From Propionibacteriaceae bacterium (GTDB taxonomy: Bacteria > Actinomycetota > Actinomycetes > Propionibacteriales > Propionibacteriaceae), in contig JAISCH010000046.1 of the NCBI GenBank assembly GCA_031265725.1, positions 1 to 5,280 of the forward strand: DNA of 5,280 bases, in the 5' to 3' direction. Numbering within the stretch: position 1 is the stretch's first letter; each line of letters starts with the position of its first letter. Both the position numbers and the translations under genes were made by a program. The notes under the pieces are model-generated. The model did no database searches, was not told where the DNA came from, and worked only from the letters and a program-made list of their open reading frames with translations. This document shows, piece after piece, positions 1-5,280 of this stretch.

Positions 1-1774
1 ACTGGCCGTAGACGGCGTTGAACGACGCTTGAGTGCTGGCATAGTCCCGCTCCCGCAACGAGATCAGCCCGGTCATCCACACCGCCCGCCACTCCCAGGG
101 GTTGTTGTTCAGCATCTGCTCGACACAGGCCGCCGCCAACTGCGGCTTGTCGGTCGCCAAGGCGGCTTTGGCTTGGGCCAATAACACTTCCGGCGTCATT
201 TGCGGAGCTTTCTGCAGCGCCAGCAGCCGGCTCTCCGGATTGGCGGAGTCGAGTTGGGAGAGCCATCCCAGCATCGGGTCGTCCTCGTCTTGGCGCAGTT
301 CGGGCAGGTATTCCCAACCCGGCTTCTCACCGATCCCAGTCGGCGGATGGAAATACGGCGAGGCGGACGCCGTGGTGGCCACCTTGTCCTGCTTGGCGGA
401 GACCACCTCGCGCAGCACGCCGAGCATCTGCCGCCGCAATTCTTCCATCGAGGTGAAACGATCGTCCGGCTCCAAGGCGCAACAGCGTTGCAGCAGGCGG
501 TAGAGCGAGTCGTGCGCGGCGAAAGCGGGCATCTCCTGGGCCGGTGGGATGGAGAATTCATATTTCGTCTGATAGCCGGGCACGTCCGCGCAGAGCACCA
601 TCAAGGTGCGTCCCACCGTGAAGATATCGGCGGCGACGCTGGCCCCCTCGGTGGCTACCTCAGGCGCTTGGTAGCCGACCGTGCCGAAGATGGCCGACTC
701 GTCGTCGGTGGCGTGGCGCACCCCGCCCAGGTCGATCAGCTTGAGCGAGTCCCCGCTCTGGATCACGTTGTCCGGCTTGAAATCGCAGTAGAGCAGGCCG
801 ATGTCGTGCAGATAGCTCAAGGCCGGCAAGATATCGATGAGCAGGGAGAGCGCCCATTCGGGGGGCAGCGGGTCGTACTCATGGTCGTTGGCCGTCATCC
901 GCTGCTGGAGGAGTTGCTTCAACGAGCGCCCGCCGACGTATTCCATCACGATGTAGCTGGCGTCGCCGACAGTGACGAAGTTGTAGATCTCCACGATCTG
1001 CGGGTGCGCGCCGACCCGGGCCAGGAATTGCTGCTCGCTGATGGCTGCGGCCAGGGCGTCGGGGTCACCGGCGTTGAGCAGGCCTTTGAGCACCACCCAG
1101 CGTCCGGACACATTGAGGTCGCGGGCCAGGTAGATCCAGCCCATCCCGCCATGCGCCAATACGCCGACCACCTCGTACTGGGCGGCGACAGTGTCGCCAG
1201 GTTTGAGCTTCACCGTGAATGAGTACGGTGCCCCGCACTGCGGGCAGAAGCCTTGGGTGCGGCTGGCGACACTGTCGTTGGACTGGCCGACCGGGGCGTG
1301 GCATTTGGGGCAGACCCGGCGCTTCTCCGGCACTACCGGGTCTTTCAAAATCGCTTTGGCCGGGTCGATTATCGGGGCCGGTGGCACCTGGGTGAGTCCC
1401 AAGCCCAGCCGGGACGACGCCTGCGCCTTCGGTCGGCGGCGCTTGGTCCGCGACCCGCTGAAACTCGTCGCCCGGTGCGATCCGAAGGCGATGGAACGAA
1501 GCGACGCGCTGGCTTTGGTGAGAGTCGTCAGCGAGCCGGGAGCCTGGACTGATGAGGCCGTCGTGCCCGCAGGCGAGCCGCATACATCGCAGTAGCCGTC
1601 GATGATCTTGCCGGGACAGCCGGGCTGGTCGCAAGGCCCGGTGGCGCTGGTGGACGGCTTGAACCCGGGAGTGGGACGGCTGGTCGCCGGTTGTCGCTCC
1701 GCTGGCGGCATTCCGCATACATCGCAGTAGCCGTCGACTATCGTGCCGGTGCAATTCGGCTGACGGCATCTCAT
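1..1774 (-). CDS. pknG: Serine/threonine protein kinase PknG (3' partial)
   Basis: Soluble Ser/Thr kinase PknG, which in mycobacteria and corynebacteria phosphorylates the FHA protein GarA/OdhI and so relieves its inhibition of 2-oxoglutarate dehydrogenase. The window holds 591 codons with no stop. In order: two mini zinc ribbons (C3, C8, C17, C20 and C48, C53, C62, C65), a Ser/Thr-rich linker with a basic cluster RTKRRRPK (109-116), the PknG-type pre-domain segment LGLGLTQVPPAPIIDPAK, a rubredoxin-like domain (C155, C158, C177, C180), and the kinase domain (about 190-460) with AHGGMGWIYLA in the glycine loop, K230, catalytic loop YCDFKPDN (329-336, D331), DLG in place of DFG (D348) and GTVGYQAPE. 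The TPR region starts near 460. The Cys pattern and the 50-residue distance from the last Cys to the catalytic Lys equal those I recall for M. tuberculosis PknG. YCD replaces the usual HRD, so it is a non-RD kinase. M. tuberculosis PknG has 750 residues, so a large part of the TPR region lies beyond position 1. The ATG at 1774 overlaps the upstream stop. Confidence 0.96.
   Translation of the reverse strand, partial: MRCRQPNCTGTIVDGYCDVCGMPPAERQPATSRPTPGFKPSTSATGPCDQPGCPGKIIDGYCDVCGSPAGTTASSVQAPGSLTTLTKASASLRSIAFGSHRATSFSGSRTKRRRPKAQASSRLGLGLTQVPPAPIIDPAKAILKDPVVPEKRRVCPKCHAPVGQSNDSVASRTQGFCPQCGAPYSFTVKLKPGDTVAAQYEVVGVLAHGGMGWIYLARDLNVSGRWVVLKGLLNAGDPDALAAAISEQQFLARVGAHPQIVEIYNFVTVGDASYIVMEYVGGRSLKQLLQQRMTANDHEYDPLPPEWALSLLIDILPALSYLHDIGLLYCDFKPDNVIQSGDSLKLIDLGGVRHATDDESAIFGTVGYQAPEVATEGASVAADIFTVGRTLMVLCADVPGYQTKYEFSIPPAQEMPAFAAHDSLYRLLQRCCALEPDDRFTSMEELRRQMLGVLREVVSAKQDKVATTASASPYFHPPTGIGEKPGWEYLPELRQDEDDPMLGWLSQLDSANPESRLLALQKAPQMTPEVLLAQAKAALATDKPQLAAACVEQMLNNNPWEWRAVWMTGLISLRERDYASTQASFNAVYGQ
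1578..1602 (-). repeat. 25-nt direct repeat, copy 2 (second PknG zinc ribbon)
   Basis: Identical over 25 nt to 1713-1737 and exactly 135 nt (45 codons) away, so both copies are read in the same frame. It encodes the DGYCDVCG end of the second mini zinc ribbon (about residues 59-66). The bases on both sides differ between copies. Confidence 0.9.
1713..1737 (-). repeat. 25-nt direct repeat, copy 1 (first PknG zinc ribbon)
   Basis: First-in-gene copy of the 25-nt repeat also found at 1578-1602. It encodes the DGYCDVCG end of the first mini zinc ribbon (about residues 14-21). Identity in synonymous positions as well suggests recent duplication or gene conversion rather than protein selection alone. 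Confidence 0.9.
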
Positions 1775-2901
1775 CGTTGCCCCCGGTTCGAGACCAGGTA
1801 GTCGAGCTGGCTCTGGTAGGCGGCGATGGCATGTTTCAAAGTGGGGACGACGGTGGGTTTCCGCTCCAAGACGGAGTTGGCGGCTTCGTGCAAGGCGGCG
1901 AGGGAGGAGTCCTCGGCCAAGCCGTTCGCGGTGGCCCGCTCCAGCAGCGAGCGCAGCAGGGCTTCGGCTTGGGAGGTCTGGCCGATGAGATTGTTGTACT
2001 CCCGCTGCCGGGCGGCGATCAGTGGTGACAGCGCGGCCAGCGCCCGGTCATACTCCTGCAGGCTCTCCCTGGTGTTCGGAATCGGCCCCAAGCTCTCCAG
2101 ACTCGGCAGCGCCGCCACTGAGCTGGGCCAGACCGTCGCCTGGGCCTGGGCCTGAGTCGCCTGTAGCGAGAGCTGTTCGGACTCAAGCCTCGCCCTGGTC
2201 TGCCGGACCCGCTCCAACAGGCTGATCGCCTCCCGGCGTTGCGCCGATCCGACGATCAGATCCCTCTCCATGATGGCCGCGTCCGATTCCAGCAGGCCGA
2301 GCATCCCGCCGATATCCGCGCCCCGCCCGCGTTTCTCCTCGGCCTCGTCCAGCCGGGCCAGGATCGTCTGCAATCTCGCCGCGCCGGATGACCGCAGCGA
2401 CACCGGCTCCAGCGCTAACTGGTCACGAATCCGCTCCGCCGTCGCCCGCAGCGTGCGCAGCCTGGCCATCTGGTCCTCCACGCCGGGGTCGGTGTTGAGC
2501 TTGCCGCGCAGGCTGGCGACGAGGGCGTCGCACAATTGGCCGGCCTCCGGCAGGGAGACCACCATGCTGGAGAACGCCGAACCCGGCTGCTGGCTGGTGT
2601 CGAGCCTTCCCCAGATGAGCGAGGAAATCTTCTCCAATTCGACCTTGGTCACTCGTCCGGAGTCCCAAGTGCGCAATAGCTCGGTCTGCTTGCGCTGGAT
2701 CGACTGCCAGATAGTCATCGCCAAGGTGATATCGGAATTCAATTCGGCTTGCCGGTTGGACTGGATGATCTTGGCGTCGATGGAGTCGAGCTCACTGCGC
2801 CGTTCTCTGATCCAGGCGTCCAGCGCTCCCAAGTAGCCGAGCATCTGACTAGACGACGCGGCGACGCCCAAGGCTCCCGGCGGGGTCGGCATCTCGGTCA
2901 T
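1771..2901 (-). CDS. Soluble coiled-coil protein between glnX and pknG, function unknown
   Basis: A 376-residue protein with no signal peptide and no membrane segment, so probably cytosolic. I do not recognise a characterised family. It is strongly helical: about 22-80 and 138-255 are rich in Arg/Glu/Gln/Leu with heptad-like spacing, a Pro-rich break lies at 258-276 (WPSSVAALPSLESLGPIP), and another helical stretch runs from 277 to 370. The most motif-like part is TWDSGRVTKVELEKISSLIWGRLD (78-101, quoted in part: WDSGR at 79-83 and LIWGRLD at 95-101), the best candidate for a conserved functional site. It starts in an ATGA overlap with glnX, with AAGGAG 5 nt before the ATG, and ends in an ATGA overlap with pknG. 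In M. tuberculosis glnH occupies this place, but this protein has no lipobox, secretion signal or binding-protein features. By inference it may bridge the cytosolic face of GlnX and PknG. The gene call is secure; the role is a guess. Confidence 0.88.
   Translation of the reverse strand: MTEMPTPPGALGVAASSSQMLGYLGALDAWIRERRSELDSIDAKIIQSNRQAELNSDITLAMTIWQSIQRKQTELLRTWDSGRVTKVELEKISSLIWGRLDTSQQPGSAFSSMVVSLPEAGQLCDALVASLRGKLNTDPGVEDQMARLRTLRATAERIRDQLALEPVSLRSSGAARLQTILARLDEAEEKRGRGADIGGMLGLLESDAAIMERDLIVGSAQRREAISLLERVRQTRARLESEQLSLQATQAQAQATVWPSSVAALPSLESLGPIPNTRESLQEYDRALAALSPLIAARQREYNNLIGQTSQAEALLRSLLERATANGLAEDSSLAALHEAANSVLERKPTVVPTLKHAIAAYQSQLDYLVSNRGQR
1780..1784 (-). promoter_or_regulatory. 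Weak Shine-Dalgarno-like run before pknG
   Basis: GGGGG on the minus strand, 5 nt before the ATG at 1774. It is weaker than the sites of the two preceding genes, so pknG translation may rely more on ribosomes that finish the coiled-coil gene at the ATGA overlap (1774-1771). Confidence 0.4.
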
Positions 2902-4193
2902 TCGTACTCCTTGAGCCTGCGGTTAAGCCCCCAGATTCCGCCGATCAGGCCGCCCAAGGTGAGCAAGGTGGCCAGACTGGAGAGCACCAGCAATGAATTC
3001 CGGTTGGCGTCGGCGACGGACCGCACCTCGGCGAGCCGTTCGTTCTGGATGCGCAGGACCGCTTGGTCGAAGGAACGGACGCTGGAGCGCAGGGCACCGT
3101 CCTTCTCATCGGTGAGCAGGGTGGATCGCACCGTGTCCCAATTCTTCTGCTGCATCTCCTTGACCAGTTGAGCGTGATTTCCGGTGTAGACGGTGAGCAA
3201 TTGGAGCACGTCGTCATCCTCGTAGAGCAGATCCTCATACAGCAGCGACTGGGCCTGGTCCACGCACTCGTCCCACTGTTTCAGCTCATCAGTGTAATCA
3301 GCGCCCGTTGCTCCGAGCCGAGCCGCCCGCAGATCGGCCAATTGCGCGCTGGCCACGACTGACCGGGCCTTTCCGGCGTTGTAGATGGGCTGGTAGTCCC
3401 AGGGGCCGATCGTCAGTGTCACCGACGACCACACCGCGATCACCAGTGCGGCGACCGCTGACGTCAGCAAGCCGACGTTGAGCACCCGGTGGCTGGTCTT
3501 AGCCACCGGCACGCAGAGCGCGAGCAATACCAACGCCGCGACCCAACTGATGCCAGGGATGGTGAATTGATAGCCCCGGGGGGAATTGGCCTGGGCGATG
3601 GCCGCGAAGGTGCTCTCCTCCAGTCTGGGCAGAATATCGTCCTGCAAGGTCTTATTCGCCGTGTTGAGGTAGGACAGGTCGCGGTCGCTCACCGCCCGCT
3701 CCAGGTCGCGCTCGTAACGGGAGACCATCGCATTGATATCCACCAGCCATCCCCGGTCGGTGGAGGGGTCGGCCGCCGCGTTGAAGACGAGTTCGTCGGT
3801 GTTCTCCAGGGCGGTCCGCAACTCGGCAAGATATTTCTGCTGGTTCGCCGCCAATTGGTTCTCTGTCGCGATCAGGTATTCCGCTGCGGTCTGGTCGGCG
3901 TGCAGAAGATGGGTGGACATAGTCGTCATCCGGATGGCCTGGACGCCGCTGGAGGCTTTCAAGTCTGTCTCGGCGGCTGCCGCGTTTCCCAGCACCACAG
4001 TGCTGACCCCTAGAACGATCATCAGCCCGGCCACCACGGCACGCAGTCTGCGCAGCAGCGCCGGAGTGTTGCCCTTTTTCCGCTGGGACGCCAACGCCTG
4101 CCCGCCAGGTTTGACGACTGGTTTGATGGCGCGTCGCCCAGGGGTGGCAGGGTTTGTCATAACCGGGTTTTGCGGGTTCCTGATCAGCGTCAT
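2898..4193 (-). CDS. glnX: GlnX-like four-helix membrane sensor protein
   Basis: Integral membrane protein of 431 residues matching GlnX of the GlnH-GlnX-PknG pathway in gene context, length and topology. In M. tuberculosis GlnX passes the amino-acid signal from the binding protein GlnH to cytosolic PknG. A basic, Pro-rich N-terminal tail (1-51) is followed by TM1 (about 52-73), an Ala/Glu-rich helical domain (74-216), TM2 (217-231), a short basic loop (KTSHR), TM3 (238-261), a second helical domain (262-399), TM4 (400-423) and a basic C-terminus ending RRLKEYE. The positive-inside rule puts both ends in the cytosol and both large domains outside. The ATG at 4193 was chosen over one at 4226 because it forms an ATGA overlap with the upstream stop and has GAGGAG 8 nt before it. 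The extracytoplasmic domains are likely helical bundles like those of chemoreceptor sensor regions. The name rests mainly on context and topology; it could be a divergent paralogue. An acidic tandem (LLYED twice) lies at 317-326. Confidence 0.8.
   Translation of the reverse strand: MTLIRNPQNPVMTNPATPGRRAIKPVVKPGGQALASQRKKGNTPALLRRLRAVVAGLMIVLGVSTVVLGNAAAAETDLKASSGVQAIRMTTMSTHLLHADQTAAEYLIATENQLAANQQKYLAELRTALENTDELVFNAAADPSTDRGWLVDINAMVSRYERDLERAVSDRDLSYLNTANKTLQDDILPRLEESTFAAIAQANSPRGYQFTIPGISWVAALVLLALCVPVAKTSHRVLNVGLLTSAVAALVIAVWSSVTLTIGPWDYQPIYNAGKARSVVASAQLADLRAARLGATGADYTDELKQWDECVDQAQSLLYEDLLYEDDDVLQLLTVYTGNHAQLVKEMQQKNWDTVRSTLLTDEKDGALRSSVRSFDQAVLRIQNERLAEVRSVADANRNSLLVLSSLATLLTLGGLIGGIWGLNRRLKEYE
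2907..2912 (-). promoter_or_regulatory. Shine-Dalgarno site for the coiled-coil gene
   Basis: AAGGAG on the minus strand, 5 nt before the ATG at 2901, inside the glnX codons for its C-terminal LKEY. It is a strong site, and the junction is an ATGA overlap (2901-2898), so the start is well supported. Confidence 0.8.
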
Positions 4194-5280
4194 AGCGACG
4201 GCTCCTCTTCTGGGAGCCCGGTCCAATCGACCACCGGCTGCGGGTCGGGGCGGAGATCGTCCGGCAGCAGGGAGCGCAATTCGGCCAAAGTCGGTTCCTC
4301 CACATCGCGCAGCCGCCAGGCATGCTTGCCTATCGCCGCCTCGAAGATATTGCGGACGTAGCGGCCATTGCCGAATCCCTCGTCGCGGGCCTGTTTGCCC
4401 AATTCGGTGTGGAATTCTTCGACCACGCCTTCGCCCAAGTCATAGTCGGAGCCAGCGACCATCGACCGGAAGATGGCTTCTAGCTCGGCATCGGTGTAGT
4501 TGGGGAAGTAGATCTCAGTGCGGAACCGGCTGGCCAATCCCGGATTCTCCGCGATGAACACCGCCATCGGCCCAGGATAGCCAGCGACGATTATCACCAG
4601 GTCGTCCCGGTTGTCCTCCATCTCCTTGACCAGGGTGTTGATTGCCTCCTCGCCGTATTGGTCGCCGGCCAATCCGTAGGCCTCGTCGATGAACAGCACG
4701 CCGCCAATTGCCTGGGCCACCACGTCGGCGGTCTTCATCGCTGTCTGGCCGAGGTATCCAGCCACCAATTCAGAACGGTCCACCTCGACCAACTGGCCCT
4801 TGGAGAGCAGCCCGATCGCCTTGTAGATGCCAGCCACCATCCGGGCGACGGTCGTCTTCCCAGTGCCGGGATTGCCGGTGAAGATCAGATGCCGGGTGAT
4901 CGTCGGGCTTTTCAGCCCGGCTTCGGTGCGCAACGCGTCCACGCGCAAGATTGCGGTCTGCCGCCTGATCTCCGCCTTTACGCTCTCCAGCCCGACCAGC
5001 GCATCGAGTTCGGCGAGCCATTCCTCGACGGTTTTGTCCGGAAGCTGCTTGGCAAGTTCGGGCTCAGCCTTGGCCTCGGTTTGCGGCTGGACGCTGGCTG
5101 CTGGGTCGGTGCCCAACGGCAGGGCGGGCGGTTGGCCCAGCGGGCCCAAGCCGGGGATGGCCCCCGGAGTGATCGGGGAGGCGTTGAGGTCGAGCAAGGC
5201 TTGTTGCGAGGCGGAGAGCCTGGTCAGCACATCGTTTAGGATGGTCGGGGCATTGGCCACAAAGGCAGCTTGGTCCAGGT
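4190..5280 (-). CDS. CbxX/CfxQ-type AAA+ ATPase (5' partial)
   Basis: Predicted cytosolic AAA+ ATPase of the CbxX/CfxQ/SpoVK type, which uses ATP hydrolysis to remodel protein complexes. Residues are counted from the GTG at 5260. After a Pro/Ala-rich linker (about 28-75) comes one AAA+ module: Walker A GNPGTGKTT (129-137, K135), a likely pore loop around GYLGQT (168-173), Walker B GVLFIDEA (187-194, D192/E193), sensor 1 at VIIVAGY (222-228), an arginine-finger motif in NPGLASRFR (R245) and sensor 2 around GNGRYVRN (297-304). All expected catalytic motifs are present. The frame stays open to the window edge (upstream residues read LDQAAF) and the GTG has no Shine-Dalgarno, so the true start and an N-terminal domain probably lie outside the window. 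The stop overlaps the next gene by 4 bp. Relatives include RuBisCO activase-like CbxX and the C-terminal half of ESX EccA. No ESX gene is visible, so an EccA role is unsupported. The substrate is unknown; the context suggests the PknG/GlnX complex. Confidence 0.9.
   Translation of the reverse strand, partial: LDQAAFVANAPTILNDVLTRLSASQQALLDLNASPITPGAIPGLGPLGQPPALPLGTDPAASVQPQTEAKAEPELAKQLPDKTVEEWLAELDALVGLESVKAEIRRQTAILRVDALRTEAGLKSPTITRHLIFTGNPGTGKTTVARMVAGIYKAIGLLSKGQLVEVDRSELVAGYLGQTAMKTADVVAQAIGGVLFIDEAYGLAGDQYGEEAINTLVKEMEDNRDDLVIIVAGYPGPMAVFIAENPGLASRFRTEIYFPNYTDAELEAIFRSMVAGSDYDLGEGVVEEFHTELGKQARDEGFGNGRYVRNIFEAAIGKHAWRLRDVEEPTLAELRSLLPDDLRPDPQPVVDWTGLPEEEPSL
4202..4207 (-). promoter_or_regulatory. 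Shine-Dalgarno site for glnX
   Basis: GAGGAG on the minus strand, 8 nt before the ATG at 4193 and inside the last codons of the ATPase gene. This site decides the start: the longer frame from 4226 would add 11 residues but has no ATGA junction. The stop of the ATPase and the start of glnX share ATGA (4193-4190), which suggests translational coupling. Confidence 0.8.

Noticed and set aside
200..1222. Long plus-strand open frame of 340 codons opposite pknG
   Set aside because: Its reverse frame encodes clear PknG with all motifs. Long antisense frames are usual in GC-rich genes, and its residues (Gln, His, Arg, Val rich) look like a shadow.
1065..1832. Minus-strand frame of 255 codons overlapping the start of pknG
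   Set aside because: It is a +1/-1 shadow of pknG. The real frame holds the zinc ribbons and the rubredoxin motif without a break, so no frameshift is needed.
1771..2901. Coiled-coil protein as a GlnH equivalent
   Set aside because: It occupies the glnH place but has no signal peptide, lipobox or solute-binding-protein pattern.
4194..4226. Upstream ATG at 4226 as the glnX start
   Set aside because: It would extend the overlap with the ATPase gene to 37 bp. The ATG at 4193 has a good Shine-Dalgarno and the same ATGA junction type as the other two genes.
3733..4557. Plus-strand frame of 274 codons across the glnX and ATPase genes
   Set aside because: It spans the junction of two well-supported minus-strand genes and is rich in Ser/Arg/Pro without any recognisable domain.
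5258..5260. GTG at 5260 as the true ATPase start
   Set aside because: There is no ribosome binding site in the 20 nt before it and the frame stays open to the window edge, so the gene is treated as 5' partial.
4190..5280. ATPase as EccA of an ESX secretion system
   Set aside because: The AAA+ module is similar in type, but no other ESX component or substrate gene is visible in the window.
1..5280. Operon promoter, rho-independent terminator, CRISPR, tRNA or insertion sequence
   Set aside because: The genes overlap and leave no intergenic space, and I found no hairpin with a T run, regular repeat array, tRNA-like fold or inverted terminal repeats by eye.

Overview
The window is a GC-rich, almost wholly coding stretch from a high-GC Gram-positive bacterium (Actinomycetota). 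The main evidence is a clear PknG protein kinase next to a GlnX-type membrane protein, a pairing known from Mycobacterium and Corynebacterium. The sequence does not fix the family or genus.

All genes are on the minus strand and read from right to left. They are: (1) 5280-4190, a CbxX/CfxQ-type AAA+ ATPase whose 5' end is cut by the window; (2) 4193-2898, a four-helix membrane protein resembling GlnX, with two helical extracytoplasmic domains; (3) 2901-1771, a soluble coiled-coil protein of unknown function; (4) 1774-1, PknG, with two small N-terminal zinc-ribbon motifs, a rubredoxin-like domain, a kinase domain and the start of the TPR region, its 3' end cut by the window. Each of the three junctions is a 4-bp ATGA overlap, so the set looks like one tightly coupled operon. 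There is no intergenic space, and I see no promoter, terminator, RNA gene or mobile element.

In M. tuberculosis the extracytoplasmic binding protein GlnH, the membrane protein GlnX and the kinase PknG form an amino-acid sensing pathway that controls 2-oxoglutarate and glutamate metabolism through the FHA protein GarA (OdhI in Corynebacterium). There glnH lies between glnX and pknG. Here that place is taken by the cytosolic coiled-coil protein, and no GlnH is visible. By inference, this locus is a GlnX-PknG signalling unit with two extra soluble partners: the coiled-coil protein as a possible adaptor between membrane sensor and kinase, and the AAA+ ATPase as a possible remodeller of the complex. 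The kinase-sensor core is known biology; the roles of the coiled-coil protein and the ATPase are the open part.
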